Part shown: piece by piece, positions 33,689 to 44,599 of the stretch
How positions within the stretch are numbered: position 1 is the first letter of the stretch
How the letters are laid out: the number at the start of each line of letters is the position of its first letter
Assembly: GCA_949987705.1 (NCBI GenBank)
Contig: OX465282.1
Coordinates: forward strand, 98,692,070 to 98,756,069
DNA length: 64,000 bases
Source: Thereva unica
Lineage: Eukaryota > Arthropoda > Insecta > Diptera > Therevidae
Reading direction: 5' to 3'
Notes under the pieces: model-generated
The model's database searches: none
Told to the model about the DNA's origin: nothing
The model's input: the letters and a program-made list of their open reading frames with translations, nothing else
Program-made: the position numbers and the translations under genes

Positions 33689-34170
33689 GGGACTCGGTGG
33701 TCGAGAGGTAAGGCGCCTGACTACTATCCCAGAGGTCCCGGGTTCGAATCCCGGCCAGCCCCACGGTCCTTCGCCTTTTCCACTTTCCCGCCCACATAAC
33801 TTCCCTTCTTTCTTCTCCCCTCTTTACATTCCTGATTCCTCCTGTCATAGTCTTCGCTGGTCGTTCCCCGCTCCACCAAGCGCATGTCATCGGTTGGCTG
33901 ATGAGATTCAACTCGTTTCAGGAGGCATAACACTCCAGCGAGTTGTTTCTCAAAATGCCCCGATGCCGAGTCGCGAAATGGTTGGAAGTAGGTGGAATAA
34001 AAAAAATATATCGCGGCTAGGTTGTGGAAGCTGCTTCCTACTTCTCTGTCTCTCTCTTTCTACTTTCTATCTTCCGGCTAGAGCTGCTGTTCGACATTCT
34101 ATACGAAAAATAGATTGTCGAACAGTACAAAGGGGCTTTCCCTAAGCCTCTAGTCTACCATATAAAAAAA
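33689..34170 (+). mobile_element. tRNA-derived SINE, copy 2 (best preserved)
   Basis: The head carries CGGTGGTCGAGAGGTAAGGC (A box region) and GGTTCGAATCCC (B box, 33741-33752). The body contains GTTTCAGGAGGCATAACACT, then pyrimidine-rich tracts. The tail is CAGTACAAAGGGG..CCCTAAGCCTCTAG..CATATAAAAAAAAAA. The 60-bp region around GGCATAACACT and the tail resemble the 5' and 3' ends of the CR1/Jockey-group LINE of 56-60 kb. Confidence 0.85.
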
Positions 34171-34440
34171 AAATATCTGTAGGAACCCAGCTTGCGACCT
34201 CCTGGGCTCTGCGGGCTTAGGAAGCCGCCTATACGGCCTAGTGGCTAATCCGACGCTGAGAAAGTGTAGGGTATTGCTGTAAAGAGAGAATATAAGAAAG
34301 AAGGTATGGTATTTAGTTGGATAAATTGAAAGATGAAGGGCGCAGAATGGATTCGATTCGAACCACGGATCTCTGGTATGGTAGTCGAGAACCTTAACCC
34401 ATGATAAGCTACTAAAGCTGTCTGTTTGCATTATCAATCT
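34171..34440 (-). mobile_element. Second tRNA-derived SINE-like unit, opposite orientation
   Basis: On the minus strand AGCTTATCATGGGTTAAGG..CCAGAGATCCGTGGTTCGAATC (about 34345-34430) is a diverged version of the copy-2 SINE head, B box included. A further tRNA-like segment (minus strand TTAGCCACTAGGCCGTATAG, about 34190-34250) lies downstream. This suggests a dimeric or composite SINE. Confidence 0.55.
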
Positions 34441-36440
34441 GTACCAACTCCAAACCAACGTAATAAAATTATACTAAAACTTACCCCAAATCGCTAACAC
34501 CAATTTCCTTAACATTTTGAGGTCAAAGTCTTCCAGTAATCAAATATTTAAAAAGTAGCAAGAAAGAAAATTTTTTTCTCCAAATCAATCAAATTTCATC
34601 CATGCTTACCGCACCCTTATTTTAGCACTCATACATCAATTCCATTCTCCTTGTAGCCATTCTGTACCACTTAGGGGGTGAAGCCCTCGAAACCACTTAG
34701 AAATGATGAGCCAATTTGTAGAGAATACCCTTGAAATAGGAGAGTATATATAGGATTTGGGATTTGTCAACTTTTTACTCCATCATGATTGAGTATCAAT
34801 CTTTTGTAGAAGCAACAAGCGATAACATTTACGTAGATGAAAGGAGAACAAAAATGCTCGCAACATCCGTTCGGCAATCGATTCCCGAAAAGCGGAAAGG
34901 ATTGAGCACGTGAAGGAACTATCAAATTACGATAAAATCGATTCCTGATTTTTTCCATCATCCACCCCCCACCCTATGACAAATTCAACGATGGCAAATA
35001 TCGGAACAGGAAACGACGTAAAGGCCAAGAACAGTGCTCGAGTTTAAGGTGGAACTTTTTGATGACAGAGAAAAAATATGCAATTACAGGTGAAATGTAA
35101 TTTAAGGAAAAGGAGCAGAGTGAGTGGGAATTTTCCTGTATGATAATGACGAAGGGGCGGAACGGCTTCTTTTGACGTGCTACACAGCACACGTAAGCCT
35201 TGACTACCTGGCATTAGGACGAGGATTAGAGGAGTGCGTTCACGTTGACTCAAATTGATTTTAGTTTCCTGTATTATGATATCAAATTTTGTGTAAATAC
35301 AATTTTATGCTCCCTTATAATAGGGAGGCACACATGCGAGCGGAATATTTTCACAAAATTACAAGGGGAGCCTCCTGACAGGTCCTTGCCAACAAAGTGA
35401 TCGACAGACAGAGGAAGAGGGCGCGACGGAGGATCTAAAAATAAAACGGCCTCTTATCCTGTTTTAAGTGTATCAAAGCTTACCGCGAGGCGGTTATGCT
35501 TCCCACCGCTTGGCCTTAATTAAGTCCGCTGGCTGCAGAGGAGGCGTAAGGCAATTCCATCTGAGTAAATATATTTCGTCCTTTTGAGCTAAATATGGGC
35601 ACAAGAAAAAGAACGAGGCAGAAACCTCCAACCGCAGCCATTCTTCAGTTCGTCACGTGTTTTAATATTGAATTAAAATAAATTTTTTACCATGAGTTCG
35701 ATCAATGGTCTCTCGTCATAATACGGGGGTGAACTTAATCTTTTTACCACGAAAAAAAAAATACCTTTGCTTTTTACAGGTAAATCCTTGCTGGGCATAG
35801 ACTAACTATGTTTAAGGAAAAAATTCGTCAATGACTTCGTTTTTCCTCTTCTAAATTATTTTCGATGGGGCGTGGGTCGTTCTGTCTCGGCTTTGTTGCT
35901 TGACTTGTTGTTTAAAGTTTTCCAGTAAATGTTGATTAGCCTCTGCCCACTGGCAGATCCAATTCATCGGTCGTTCCGCTGAATTCAGTTGGAGTTCATT
36001 GTAGGCGGACGATTGGAATTTGTGCACAACATTTGACAAGTGTCTATGTTTAGGCGATACGAGCATTCACGCAATTTAATTTAATTCGAAGTTTGGGAGT
36101 TTTGAATGACGTTGTCGAGTTGATTGGTGTTTGTGTAGTAATTCGTTCATTTATGTAATACGGGAAACAAGAACAATTTATTAGGTTCACAACACAACGG
36201 AAGTTTTTTAGGACCCTACCAATTTTCTATTTTGACTGGTGTTAAGAAGTTGGATTTCGGGGAAACGTCTTCGATGTTAGATTTATTGAACAAAGTTCCG
36301 TTAAGGATGTTAGACAAAGTTTAATTCGTTTCTTCGACACTAAACAATTTTAGTTTTATATAAAAGGAACTACAAAGAACCGTGTTTTTCGTAAATGTGA
36401 TTATTTATTAAATTCCGATATATGGCGTTGAGGTTTTCTC
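34441..36440. other. No recognisable gene
   Basis: Contains minus-strand open frames at 34767-34961, 34974-35253 and 35851-36066 (71 codons, ATG start). None has a domain I recognise. No repeat termini were found. Confidence 0.35.
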
Positions 36441-36551
36441 CGCTGACACTCGTCTTCTATATAAATATAATTGGAGTGTCTGTCTGTGATTTCCAAACAA
36501 TTTTGTCTTTCTAATTTTATATGGTTATTTCTTCTTCTTCTTTAAACCCCT

Positions 36552-37919
36552 TTAATCCCTCATGGGACATAGGGCGGAAACAGTTACCCTCCAGCGGACT
36601 CTGTTTTGCGCGACAGCTCTTAGCTCCGACCAGGATCTGCCAGTTGTTGCGGCTTCTTCTAGTAGGGTTCTCCTCCAAGTTGTTCTAGCTCTTCCTACTT
36701 GACGGGAACCTTGCGGATTCCAGTCAAGGGCCTGTTTGGCTAGATTTTCGTTTTCGCGTCGCAAGGTGTGGCCAACCCAATTCCATTTCCTTCGCCTGAT
36801 TTGGTCGTCTATCCTTTCTTGGCCGGCACGGCGCCATAGTTCTTCGTTTGAAATTCTATCTTGCCAGCGGATTTTTAGGATACGACGAAGGCATCTGTTG
36901 ATGAAGACTTGTAGGCGCCCTGTGATGAATTGGGTGACTTTCCATGTTTCGCAACCGTACAAAAGAACTGCCTTAACGTTGGAGTTGAACAGCCGCAATT
37001 TGGTGTTAGTTGAGATCTCCGTTGATCTCCATATGCGGGACAGGCATGCATATGCGCCTCGTGCTTTATTTATTCTGGAACTGACGTCTTTTTTTGCCCC
37101 ACCATTTTCGGTAATAATGCTACCGAGGTAGCAGAATTTATTTACCAGTTCCACGTCACGGTTATTCAGCGCTGTTCGTTCAATGGTGTTTGCATTTATC
37201 CGCATTTCTTTAGTTTTAGTCGGATTTAGCCTTAAGCCTGCTGGACTACTTTCTGTTGCCAAATTGTTTAACATGTTTTTGAGGTCCTGGTGTCTGTGGG
37301 CCAGCAAACAGATATCATCGGCGTAGTCGAGATCCTTAAGGCGGTCTACCAAACCCCATTGTATGCCGCCTGTTCTATTATCTAGAGCGCCGACAAGGAT
37401 GTCATTTATTACTATAAGAAAAAGTAATGGCGAAAGTAGGCATCCTTGTCGTACTCCTGAGCTCACCTCGAAGCTGTCGGATAATTTTCCATTATGGAGA
37501 ACTCTGCATTTGGAATTGTTATATAGGGCTTTTATCAATTCTATTATTTTATCAGGCAATCCACGTCGCCGTAGTGCCTGCCATATAAAGCTCCTATTGA
37601 CCGAGTCGAACGCTTTCTCATAATCTACGAAAGCAAGGTAAAGGGAGGATCGGAATTCAGTAGACTGCTCCACTATTATTCTCAAGGTGTTAATATGATC
37701 AATACAGGAGCGGCCCTTCCTGAAACCGGCCTGCTGCCTCCTAAGCGTTCGGTCTACTGCCTCACTTATCCTAGATAGTAATATATGGGACAAATTTTGC
37801 CCACTGTAGATAGTAAACAGATGCCTCTCCAGTTGTCGCATATTGTTAGGTCCCCCTTTTTTGGTATTTTGACTATGATACCTTCCGTCCAATCCTCCGG
37901 AAAGGTACAGGTGTTCCAT
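36552..37919 (-). CDS. RTE reverse transcriptase, main segment
   Basis: An uninterrupted frame of about 450 codons encodes most of the reverse transcriptase and the C-terminal RTE region. Visible motifs: QQAGFRKGRSCIDHI (about 62-76), LAFVDYEKAFDSVNR (95-109), SSGVRQGCLLSPLLF (153-167), catalytic LDYADDICLL (197-206), LGSIITENGG, VLLYGCETWKV, LQVFINRCLRRIL and NWVGHTLRR. It ends shortly before the GAA tail. The first residues are a frame artefact; the true upstream part (38490-37820) lies in another frame, with RWRDYFVAALND, NGKAAGKDGIPPKLLK and PKKGDLTICDNWRG. One frameshift near 37800-37850 inactivates it, but decay is otherwise slight. Confidence 0.88.
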   Translation of the reverse strand: MEHLYLSGGLDGRYHSQNTKKGGPNNMRQLERHLFTIYSGQNLSHILLSRISEAVDRTLRRQQAGFRKGRSCIDHINTLRIIVEQSTEFRSSLYLAFVDYEKAFDSVNRSFIWQALRRRGLPDKIIELIKALYNNSKCRVLHNGKLSDSFEVSSGVRQGCLLSPLLFLIVINDILVGALDNRTGGIQWGLVDRLKDLDYADDICLLAHRHQDLKNMLNNLATESSPAGLRLNPTKTKEMRINANTIERTALNNRDVELVNKFCYLGSIITENGGAKKDVSSRINKARGAYACLSRIWRSTEISTNTKLRLFNSNVKAVLLYGCETWKVTQFITGRLQVFINRCLRRILKIRWQDRISNEELWRRAGQERIDDQIRRRKWNWVGHTLRRENENLAKQALDWNPQGSRQVGRARTTWRRTLLEEAATTGRSWSELRAVAQNRVRWRVTVSALCPMRD

Positions 37920-38490
37920 GCTATATCTAGGATTGGCTGAAGCGCATCTGTTATGAGGCTTGAGTCGGCTTTCAACAATTTTGGCGGGATGCCATCTTTC
38001 CCAGCTGCTTTACCATTGGCCATCGCATGAATTGCGGTTACTATTTCCGTCTTGGATGGGGCCCGGGTGGTGATTCTTATTGGCTGTGCATTGTTGCTGT
38101 TTTCCTGAGGTTCCTGTGTAAGTGTATCATTCAGGGCGGCGACGAAGTAATCTCTCCATCTTTGAAGTTGCTCTTCGTCGCTGCACAGCAGCCTTCCATC
38201 CGCACTCTTAACGGCATGCTTTTTAGTAGAGTGCTTTCCCGAGAGCTGTTTAGTGATTTGGTACAGCACACTGTTGCCTGTGTTTGCCGCGTTTTCCGCT
38301 TTTTCTTCGAGCTCATTTATCTGCTGCCTTTTATCACGCCGGACACTTCTCTTAACCTCCCGATGTAATTGGGAGTATTCCCGTTCTAGTTGGTGACGTC
38401 TTTCCGGGTCGTTTGTAGAGTTTACGTTATTTTTGAGGGCCCTTCTGCGCTCTATTTTTTGCCAGGTTGTGTCCGAGATCCAGTGTTGCT
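37766..38490 (-). pseudogene. RTE reverse transcriptase, N-terminal segment
   Basis: This frame precedes the main RT segment of the same copy. It contains the pre-RT linker (Lys/Arg-rich near 38350-38460), SADGRLLCSDEEQLQRWRDY, AMANGKAAGKDGIPPKLLK and IIVKIPKKGDLTICDNWRGI. It then runs out of frame near LLSTVGKI. The left limit is the insertion boundary, so the endonuclease domain of the parent is missing. Confidence 0.85.
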
Positions 38491-38965
38491 GTATGGTTAT
38501 TTACATGATATTAAAACATAATCACGTATTTTTAAATTTTTTGTCTGTCTGCATGTCTGTCTGTCTGTTTGTCCGGGCTAATCTCGGAAACGGTTAATCC
38601 GATTGGGATGGGGCTTTCACTGGAAGATTCAGTATTCTTGCGGGCATGTTTTATGCTATTTGTATACGCTTTATATTAGTTTCTTCTGTATGTATGCATG
38701 TATGTAGGTATAGACAAATTTTGCAACTTATTTGAACCCACTTCCATATAACCGATCAACATAAAATTTTGCACATTATGTATAGTTCGCGTGCCAATTC
38801 AATCTGACCATTCCCGAGTAAAAATAATGTATGGCCTTACAACGGACGTGATTTTTATAGACATGGGCCATATGGAGGGCATCAGAAGGCCATTGCAGGA
38901 CAGTGCGGCCATGCAGGGGGCGACTGACGGTGGAATGATAGCCTTGCAGTACTAATAACGGCCAT

Positions 38966-39069
38966 ACGACGGTGGTATGGCGGCCGTATGGTTTTTATTA
39001 AGCGCATACGACGGTTTTACGGCGGCCATTTGGTTGCTATTAAGGGCATACGACGGTGGTACAGTGGCA
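38966..39069 (+). repeat. 42-bp tandem repeat, about 2.5 units
   Basis: Units begin ACGACGGT at 38966, 39008 and 39050, each followed by a GGCGGCC and GGTTTTTATTAAG / GGTTGCTATTAAG segment. The spacing is exactly 42 bp. Confidence 0.8.
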
Positions 39070-39375
39070 GCGACGTATAAAATAATAATAAGAAAATATC
39101 CTCGCCCGAATAGACATAAAATAAGGCCTTTCAACGGGCGAACACCAAAAGTGCTTAAACATAGCCCTCGGCCATATGAAGGGCATTAGAAGACTCGCAC
39201 GCACACACATACCGACGGGTATACGTTTGTATAAAATGCGATCAAAAATATTCTTCTTAAAATTCATCTATGTAGAGATACAAAACTCACCCCGTATTTA
39301 TTGAGAAAACATCATCAACACACTGTTTTTTTTCTTCTAGCGATTTAATAACAAAATTTTCCACTAAAATATAAA

Positions 39376-39664
39376 TCAACACGCACTACACACTTCCCTT
39401 ACAACAAACCGACTGGGGCCACTGTGAGCTCGTTCCTCTTTCGCATCGATAATCTTGTATGATAAATCGAAAGGGCCATTGTACATTACGAAAATGTTCA
39501 AGTTACCAGAAAACAAATTCAACAATACATTTGGGGCATATTCTTCTTTGTCCCAAATTTGCCCCTGGAATGCCCGCGTGTACAGCTTGGTTCTTGGCCA
39601 TTTAAATCTTTTGGTCAAGTTTGGTCGTCGAAAGGCCGAATGTGCTCCCATTAAAAATGGGTAA
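39376..39664. other. Region open on both strands, unidentified
   Basis: Both the minus (39376-39651) and plus (39455-39664) frames are open. I recognise neither product. It may be part of an unknown repeat or an exon relic. Confidence 0.25.
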
Positions 39665-40030
39665 AAATTCTACGGCTGTCCTATCCCCCTGAAAAAGCCA
39701 AGCGACCGTGATTCCGCCCGTCATAAGCCCGTTTTTTATTTTTACTCGGGTTTCGTTAAAAAATCAAGAAGGCGGCTCCAATATGGCGGCAGGATTTCGT
39801 AATTGTGCTCCGCTACCCCCGACATGGGTATCAAATGAAAGGGTATGACAAATAGAATACAATTAGTTCTGAGGCGTCATACAAAATTCAAAATAGCGAG
39901 CAGTACAAAATGGCGGACTACTTTTTTGCTTACAACCGACTTGGTATGGGTATCAAATGGAGGGCTATCGAAAAGTTTCGGCGTTAATAAAATAAGGATA
40001 TATAAACAGTCCCCCGCCTTTTTACATAAC

Positions 40031-40496
40031 GAAAGGTAAGTTGTGTCCATATACTGACTGGACCAATAAAAACTGTATATTCAAACTTATTTATTTCTTT
40101 TTAGTTAATTTTAATAAAAAAGCGTATTTTGTAGTTTTTTCTAAGTTGTTGTTACTGGAATCCAACTATCTGAACCGATAACCAGTTCCAACTATTTTAT
40201 CGGACTATCGGACCGAAAAATTGAACCCATAGCCGAAAGAAAGCGAGTGAACAATTATTTGATCATTCCAAAGGTTCGTCAAAGACTTACTATATGAACC
40301 CTTTTTCTTTTTGGTATGATTTTCGCGGTTAGAGTTGCCTATAGTCCAATCAATTTGTACTTAGGCACCAACGGAAATTATAAGATGAAGACCGACGATC
40401 TACAATAGAGCATAGAGGTAATGATCTGACTAAAAATGAAATCTCTGTGCTATTGGTAAATCAACCAATTGGATAATAAATTACAATGAATCACAG
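40031..40496. other. No recognisable gene
   Basis: AT-rich sequence without recognisable domains or repeat ends. Confidence 0.35.
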
Positions 40497-40758
40497 CCCA
40501 GTAGGAAACAAAATGCTTCGAAAGGCCTTTTAAAGCGCTGTTTTGAAGCAGTAAAGCGCTTACGCTCCGTAAGAAGCTTCATGGTATTTTAACATTGCAT
40601 GTCCGCAGAGCTCAGCACTTTTATTAGGCATCAATTGTATAGATTTATAAGCATCTGCTGAGATAGTGCTTTGATACCGTTGCTTTAGGAAGCAGACGGA
40701 CTGTCTTACTGCTTTATATTAGCTTCGCAGCAAAGTACTTGTACTTTTTCCTACTGGG
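40497..40758. mobile_element. 262-bp MITE
   Basis: The ends are CCCAGTAGGAAA and TTTTCCTACTGGG. The interior is rich in AAGCGCT/AGTAAAGCGC and CTTACTGCTT phrases arranged in both orientations. No coding capacity and no clear TSD. Confidence 0.6.
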
Positions 40759-41359
40759 AGAGGCTCACATATAATATGATATACTGTAATATACCTAAAT
40801 ATTTGTTTATTGGCAAAAAGGATGTCGCGAATGAAATGCTGTCACTGCGAGATGTTGCTCTTTCAATTGGCGGAAATACTAGGTTACTATCATTATGGTT
40901 TGCCATTTCAAATAAATAATCGACAATTTCTAAAGATAATTTAAACAGAGAATATATGCAACACAATGAACCAAAGTTAAACAATATACAAAATCAAGGC
41001 TATTAACGCATCATCAACAGTGTCAATATGGGTGAATTTTTATGGTTGTCTGGGAATGGGGTGAATGTACCCTGATAAATATATGTAGTGTCTATTGAAG
41101 CCGTTAACAGAACACTGCAAGATTAAAGAAGTAAAAACCATTTATTTTGGTGAGTAACTGTTTTATTGCCCACACAAATCCACAAATCCAATGAACACTT
41201 ATTTAAAGACAGATTGGAAAACTCCATTTAAAACAAATTAAAAGATCGTAATCGGAAAACTCAAGATTTAGTAGGTACTACTCTCCTAAATATAGGATAT
41301 AGAAAATGTTCTGAGATTAATGATAACCATGGCATTGAGCTGCTGGCTGCTATTTGATA

Positions 41360-41640
41360 ATCTATAATATAAAAATAAGTCGGGTTTTCCTTACTGACGC
41401 TATAATTCCAGAACGCACGATCCGATTTCCACGATTTTGCATTCGTTGGAAAGGTCTCAGGCTCCGTGAGGTTTATAGCAAAAAAATTTCAACAGAAAAG
41501 CAGGCGTTTGGTCCATACAGCCATCTCAAGAGGGCGGATTACCATTTTCTTTACAACCCCTCGACATGGATATCAAATGAAAGGGTATGGTAAGTAGAAC
41601 AACAAAGGCAATATAGTATACTCAATATATCGTTTGGTCC
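41360..41640 (+). repeat. Helitron-like repeat fragment
   Basis: GTCGGGTTTTCCTTACTGAC, AACGCACGATCCGATTTCCA and GGTTTATAGCAAAAAAATTTC are followed by GACATGGATATCAAATGAAA and GGTATGGTAAGTAGAA. The first phrases are common in insect Helentron-type repeats (from memory). The fragment stops where the truncated LINE begins. Confidence 0.5.
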
Positions 41641-41652
41641 ATGGCACTCATC

Positions 41653-42078
41653 TCAACTGTGAGATTTGCGGAAGCCAGATTGGAGTTTAGAAAGGAAATT
41701 ATAACAATCAAGATGTCTCAAGACTTGTGTAGATACAATTTTCTCAAAAACTTTAGCGAGAAAGGGTAGAATACTAATAGGGCGAAAGTCTACCAGATTA
41801 ACGGTGGAGGACTTTTTAGGAATGGGAGTCACTATGGCTTTTTTCCAGACTAATGGTACTTGGGAGGTTGTCAGGCAATAGTTAACAATATGCGTGATGA
41901 CATCAACGATTAAAGGGGAGATAATCTTAAGAAAGCTAGGAGAAATACCATCATAACCAACGCTATTGGACGAAATGGAATGCAATATGCCGAGTACTTC
42001 AAGCGAGTCAACACAATAGAAATTAAAACCGTCAGATAATAGAGAGTTAGAAGAAGGGGAATCGGAAGTGGAAGACAT
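41653..42078 (-). pseudogene. LINE reverse transcriptase, N-terminal part
   Basis: This continues the preceding frame after a frameshift: SVGYDGISPSFLKIISPLI, VWKKAIVTPIPKKSSTVNLV, DFRPISILPFLAKVFEKIV and LQSGFRKSHS, which are RT blocks 0-2a. It ends before the FADD box at the junction with the Helitron-like repeat, so no active site remains. Confidence 0.85.
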
Positions 42079-42122
42079 TGGGAAATTTGGAGGAGATTGA
42101 ACAAAAGATGCATTGAGTGAGT

Positions 42123-43328
42123 TTACATCAACATCAAATGAGTTAAGCTCAGAGGTATGATTGTATGAATGCCTAGAGACCGAAGATTAGACCAAAGACG
42201 TTTAGGGGACAGAGCAGGATCAAGCTTACGTGAGTAAAATTCACGCTTGGCCGATTTGACTTTGCTATTGATTAAGTTGCGAAGATTTTTGTACTCACTG
42301 AGGTATCTCGGGATCCTAGTACTGCGATAGCGTCTGTACAAGAACTCACGCTCAACAATCAATTTGCGGATTTCATAAGAAAACCAGGGACAAGTTTGAG
42401 ATTTACAACGTCTTCTAGTAACTATAGGGACACATTGATTGAACAGGGATTGGATGAAAGAATTCAAGAGTTCAACCTTAGTATCAACACAGGTGGAATT
42501 GTAGATATCAGCCCAAGGTAAAGACGAAGTAAATTCAGAAAGGCGAGCAAAATTGATGTTACTGAAATCCCGGTATGAAAAGAAGTTAGGTACGGAGGGA
42601 GGGTGAAAGGTAAAATGAAGGGAGAGGAAGAGAATATCGTGATCAAGATAGCTGGGAGGAGAGTTTTGATTATGTTTTAACACTAAATTGGTGGATGTAG
42701 CAGTGATAACATCAAGGAGCGATGGATTATGGCAATTCAAAATTGTGGGCAGTTGATTTAGAATACTAAGGTCCAATGACCCCAAAAAGTATTTGAGTGT
42801 GTTCGCTCGTTCATTGGCCTTTAGGAGATCAACATTAAAATCGCCAGCAGCAATTATGTTATCATAATGACGGGAGAGACTAGACACGAGATCGAAGAAG
42901 TGAGTAGCAACATCAGGTGTAAATACATTAGGTGGGCAGTAAACACTGACAATAACACATTTGTCATATGGTGATTTTATTTCCACTGCAATGAATTCAA
43001 AATGTGAGCCAATGGACTGGTCTACTATCTTTGAGGAGAGAGAGGAGGTGACATATATTGCAACACCACCTCCAGTACGACCCACACGATCATTCCGATG
43101 CATGCAAAAAGCAGGCAAGGAAACAAAGGAAGCAGGGATTTCCGGTTTCAGCCACGTCTCATTGACTACAATGGCATGCAGTTTTGTGTTCTCAAACATG
43201 AACCTCAGTTCATCCATTTTATTTCTCAGACTTCTTGCATTCATGGTACATATATTCAGCCCTGAGGAGGAAGAGCAGAGGATATTCAGTAGCCTTCCTT
43301 CACCGTGCACTCTATCAGAGAAATTCAT
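42123..43328 (-). CDS. LINE ORF2 endonuclease domain and linker
   Basis: The open frame starts at an ATG at 43328, immediately inside the boundary of a TIR element; a GTG further upstream is not needed. From that start the APE-type nuclease motifs are ICTMNARSLRNKMDEL (residues about 26-41), VVNETWLKPE with catalytic Glu near 57, VSVYCPPN near 128-135, AAGDFNVDLL near 160-169, a SLLDVITA block and SYLDHDILFLSLHF. A basic linker (WFSYEIRKL, YRRYRSTRIPRYLSEYKNLR) leads towards RT. The protein nicks target DNA to prime reverse transcription. No internal stops; it ends at a frameshift near 42120. Clade probably I/Jockey/CR1 group, undecided. Confidence 0.82.
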   Translation of the reverse strand: MNFSDRVHGEGRLLNILCSSSSGLNICTMNARSLRNKMDELRFMFENTKLHAIVVNETWLKPEIPASFVSLPAFCMHRNDRVGRTGGGVAIYVTSSLSSKIVDQSIGSHFEFIAVEIKSPYDKCVIVSVYCPPNVFTPDVATHFFDLVSSLSRHYDNIIAAGDFNVDLLKANERANTLKYFLGSLDLSILNQLPTILNCHNPSLLDVITATSTNLVLKHNQNSPPSYLDHDILFLSLHFTFHPPSVPNFFSYRDFSNINFARLSEFTSSLPWADIYNSTCVDTKVELLNSFIQSLFNQCVPIVTRRRCKSQTCPWFSYEIRKLIVEREFLYRRYRSTRIPRYLSEYKNLRNLINSKVKSAKREFYSRKLDPALSPKRLWSNLRSLGIHTIIPLSLTHLMLM

Positions 43329-44599
43329 CGTTATATGGGTGTTTCCACAAAAATCCGGCAACTCTGTGTCCGCAGCACTCCCCACTTGATATAATTAATA
43401 TTATTTTATTTAAAGATTGCTAAGTAACAAATCAAACTATTTTGTATTTATTCTTTAAATTTTGTTTAAAATAATAATACACTATACTCTTGAAATCATA
43501 TTTATTGACCCCAAACGTCAGTCCCTAGCCATGTCCGTGCACCGAAATTTTGCGTTTGGGCATCCATATTTCGAAAAAAATTAATTTATACTTTAAATTT
43601 CTTTACAATTTTTCAATATTAAAGTATTTACAACTAATTTCATCATTTTTTGCAATTTAAAAAAACAATAAATGTGTTTCCTAAGGTCGAAATTAGTGTC
43701 CTCAATTTTAATCATCAGTCCCTAGCCATTAACGGATTTTAAAATTTCGCGGTATTATATGGGTGTAGACAGTGGCGTATTTTAATATTTGGCGCCCTGG
43801 GCCTAGAACTTTTGCGCCCTATACATTAATGGAAAAAAGGTAATACATTTTAATAATGTACAAACACCGTAACGTCAAGAATTTTTTTTTAAAAGGACAC
43901 TCTTGTAGATCATTTGCAAGATTAATAAGCTACTGTTGAGCATAATAAATTTGTAGTTTGTAATTTTTATCATTTTCTTATAACTGGTAACACTGTACCA
44001 ATACATACATATGTTAGTCTGTAAGACGTGTTAGGAAAAGTCTAAAGTAAGTCAGTTCTCTTTAAGGCAATCAAGCATATGGTACTATAGGTAGAATTAT
44101 GTCAAACAGAAATGTAATAATAAAATGTTAATAAACAGTTGTATGAACTAAGATATGTTCTTTCATCTAAAAAACACATTTTTTCATCAGCTACAATATT
44201 GGAGTTTTATGGCGTTATCTCTAACTTCCACTTCAGATGTTGTATCCAATTTATATAAGAGTGCAAATTTGGCAGTTATTGCACCATATGAGGATTGCGA
44301 TTGCTTCTGCATTTTCTGTGGAGTTATTCTTAGCTGTAGCCTCTACTAGCCTCTTTAGTGGAGCCGGACTTACACAAGGCAGTACATTTCTCGCTTACAC
44401 GATGTTAAATTGTACTGAAAACTTTTTCAAAGTCCTGGCTCAAAAATAACGTCCTATTGGTATATGAGCGTATTTCGAGATAAATGAGACGAGGTGTGAT
44501 TGCATCCTCTTCGAGCAAGGTCCTCACATATACATTGTGGAGGCATATGATTCTTACTCAATCTGAGACAGTTTGATAAATATTAGAGTCAAAATCATA

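Larger units (their letters stand above)
36533..38491 (-). mobile_element. RTE-clade LINE copy, 5'-truncated, 11-bp TSD
   Basis: It is flanked by TATGGTTATTT at 36522-36532 and 38492-38502. The minus-strand 3' end is a short GAAGAAGAAG run, as expected for RTE. It starts at the 5' side inside the region just before RT, so it is truncated. One frameshift separates the two RT segments. Confidence 0.9.
36444..40030 (+). mobile_element. Helitron/Helentron-like noncoding element, interrupted
   Basis: TTCTATATAAATATAATTGG followed by AGTGTCTGTCTGTGATTT (36456-36495) is a typical start of insect Helentron-type repeats. The sequence resumes after the RTE insertion at 38503 with GTCTGTCTG tracts, an ATCTCGGAAACGGTTAATCC phrase, then family phrases at 38.74 and 39.8-40.0 kb (GACATGGGTATCAAATGAAA). 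Boundaries beyond the start are uncertain; the part after 38.8 kb may be another copy. Confidence 0.45.
41650..43328 (-). mobile_element. Non-LTR retrotransposon ORF2 (endonuclease plus start of RT), 3'-truncated
   Basis: Endonuclease and the first RT blocks are present, but the element stops in the middle of RT at its left end. This is unusual because LINEs normally lose 5' ends. A later deletion or replacement is likely. One frameshift lies between endonuclease and RT. It may be the ORF2 of the element whose ORF1 lies at 46.9-50.2 kb on the same strand. Confidence 0.75.

Noticed and set aside
35851..36066. 71-codon minus-strand frame with an ATG start
   Set aside because: No recognised motif, no flanking exon, and length compatible with chance; kept only as unclassified sequence.
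38966..39069. CRISPR-like repeat array
   Set aside because: Units are contiguous 42-bp tandem repeats without spacers, in a eukaryotic context.
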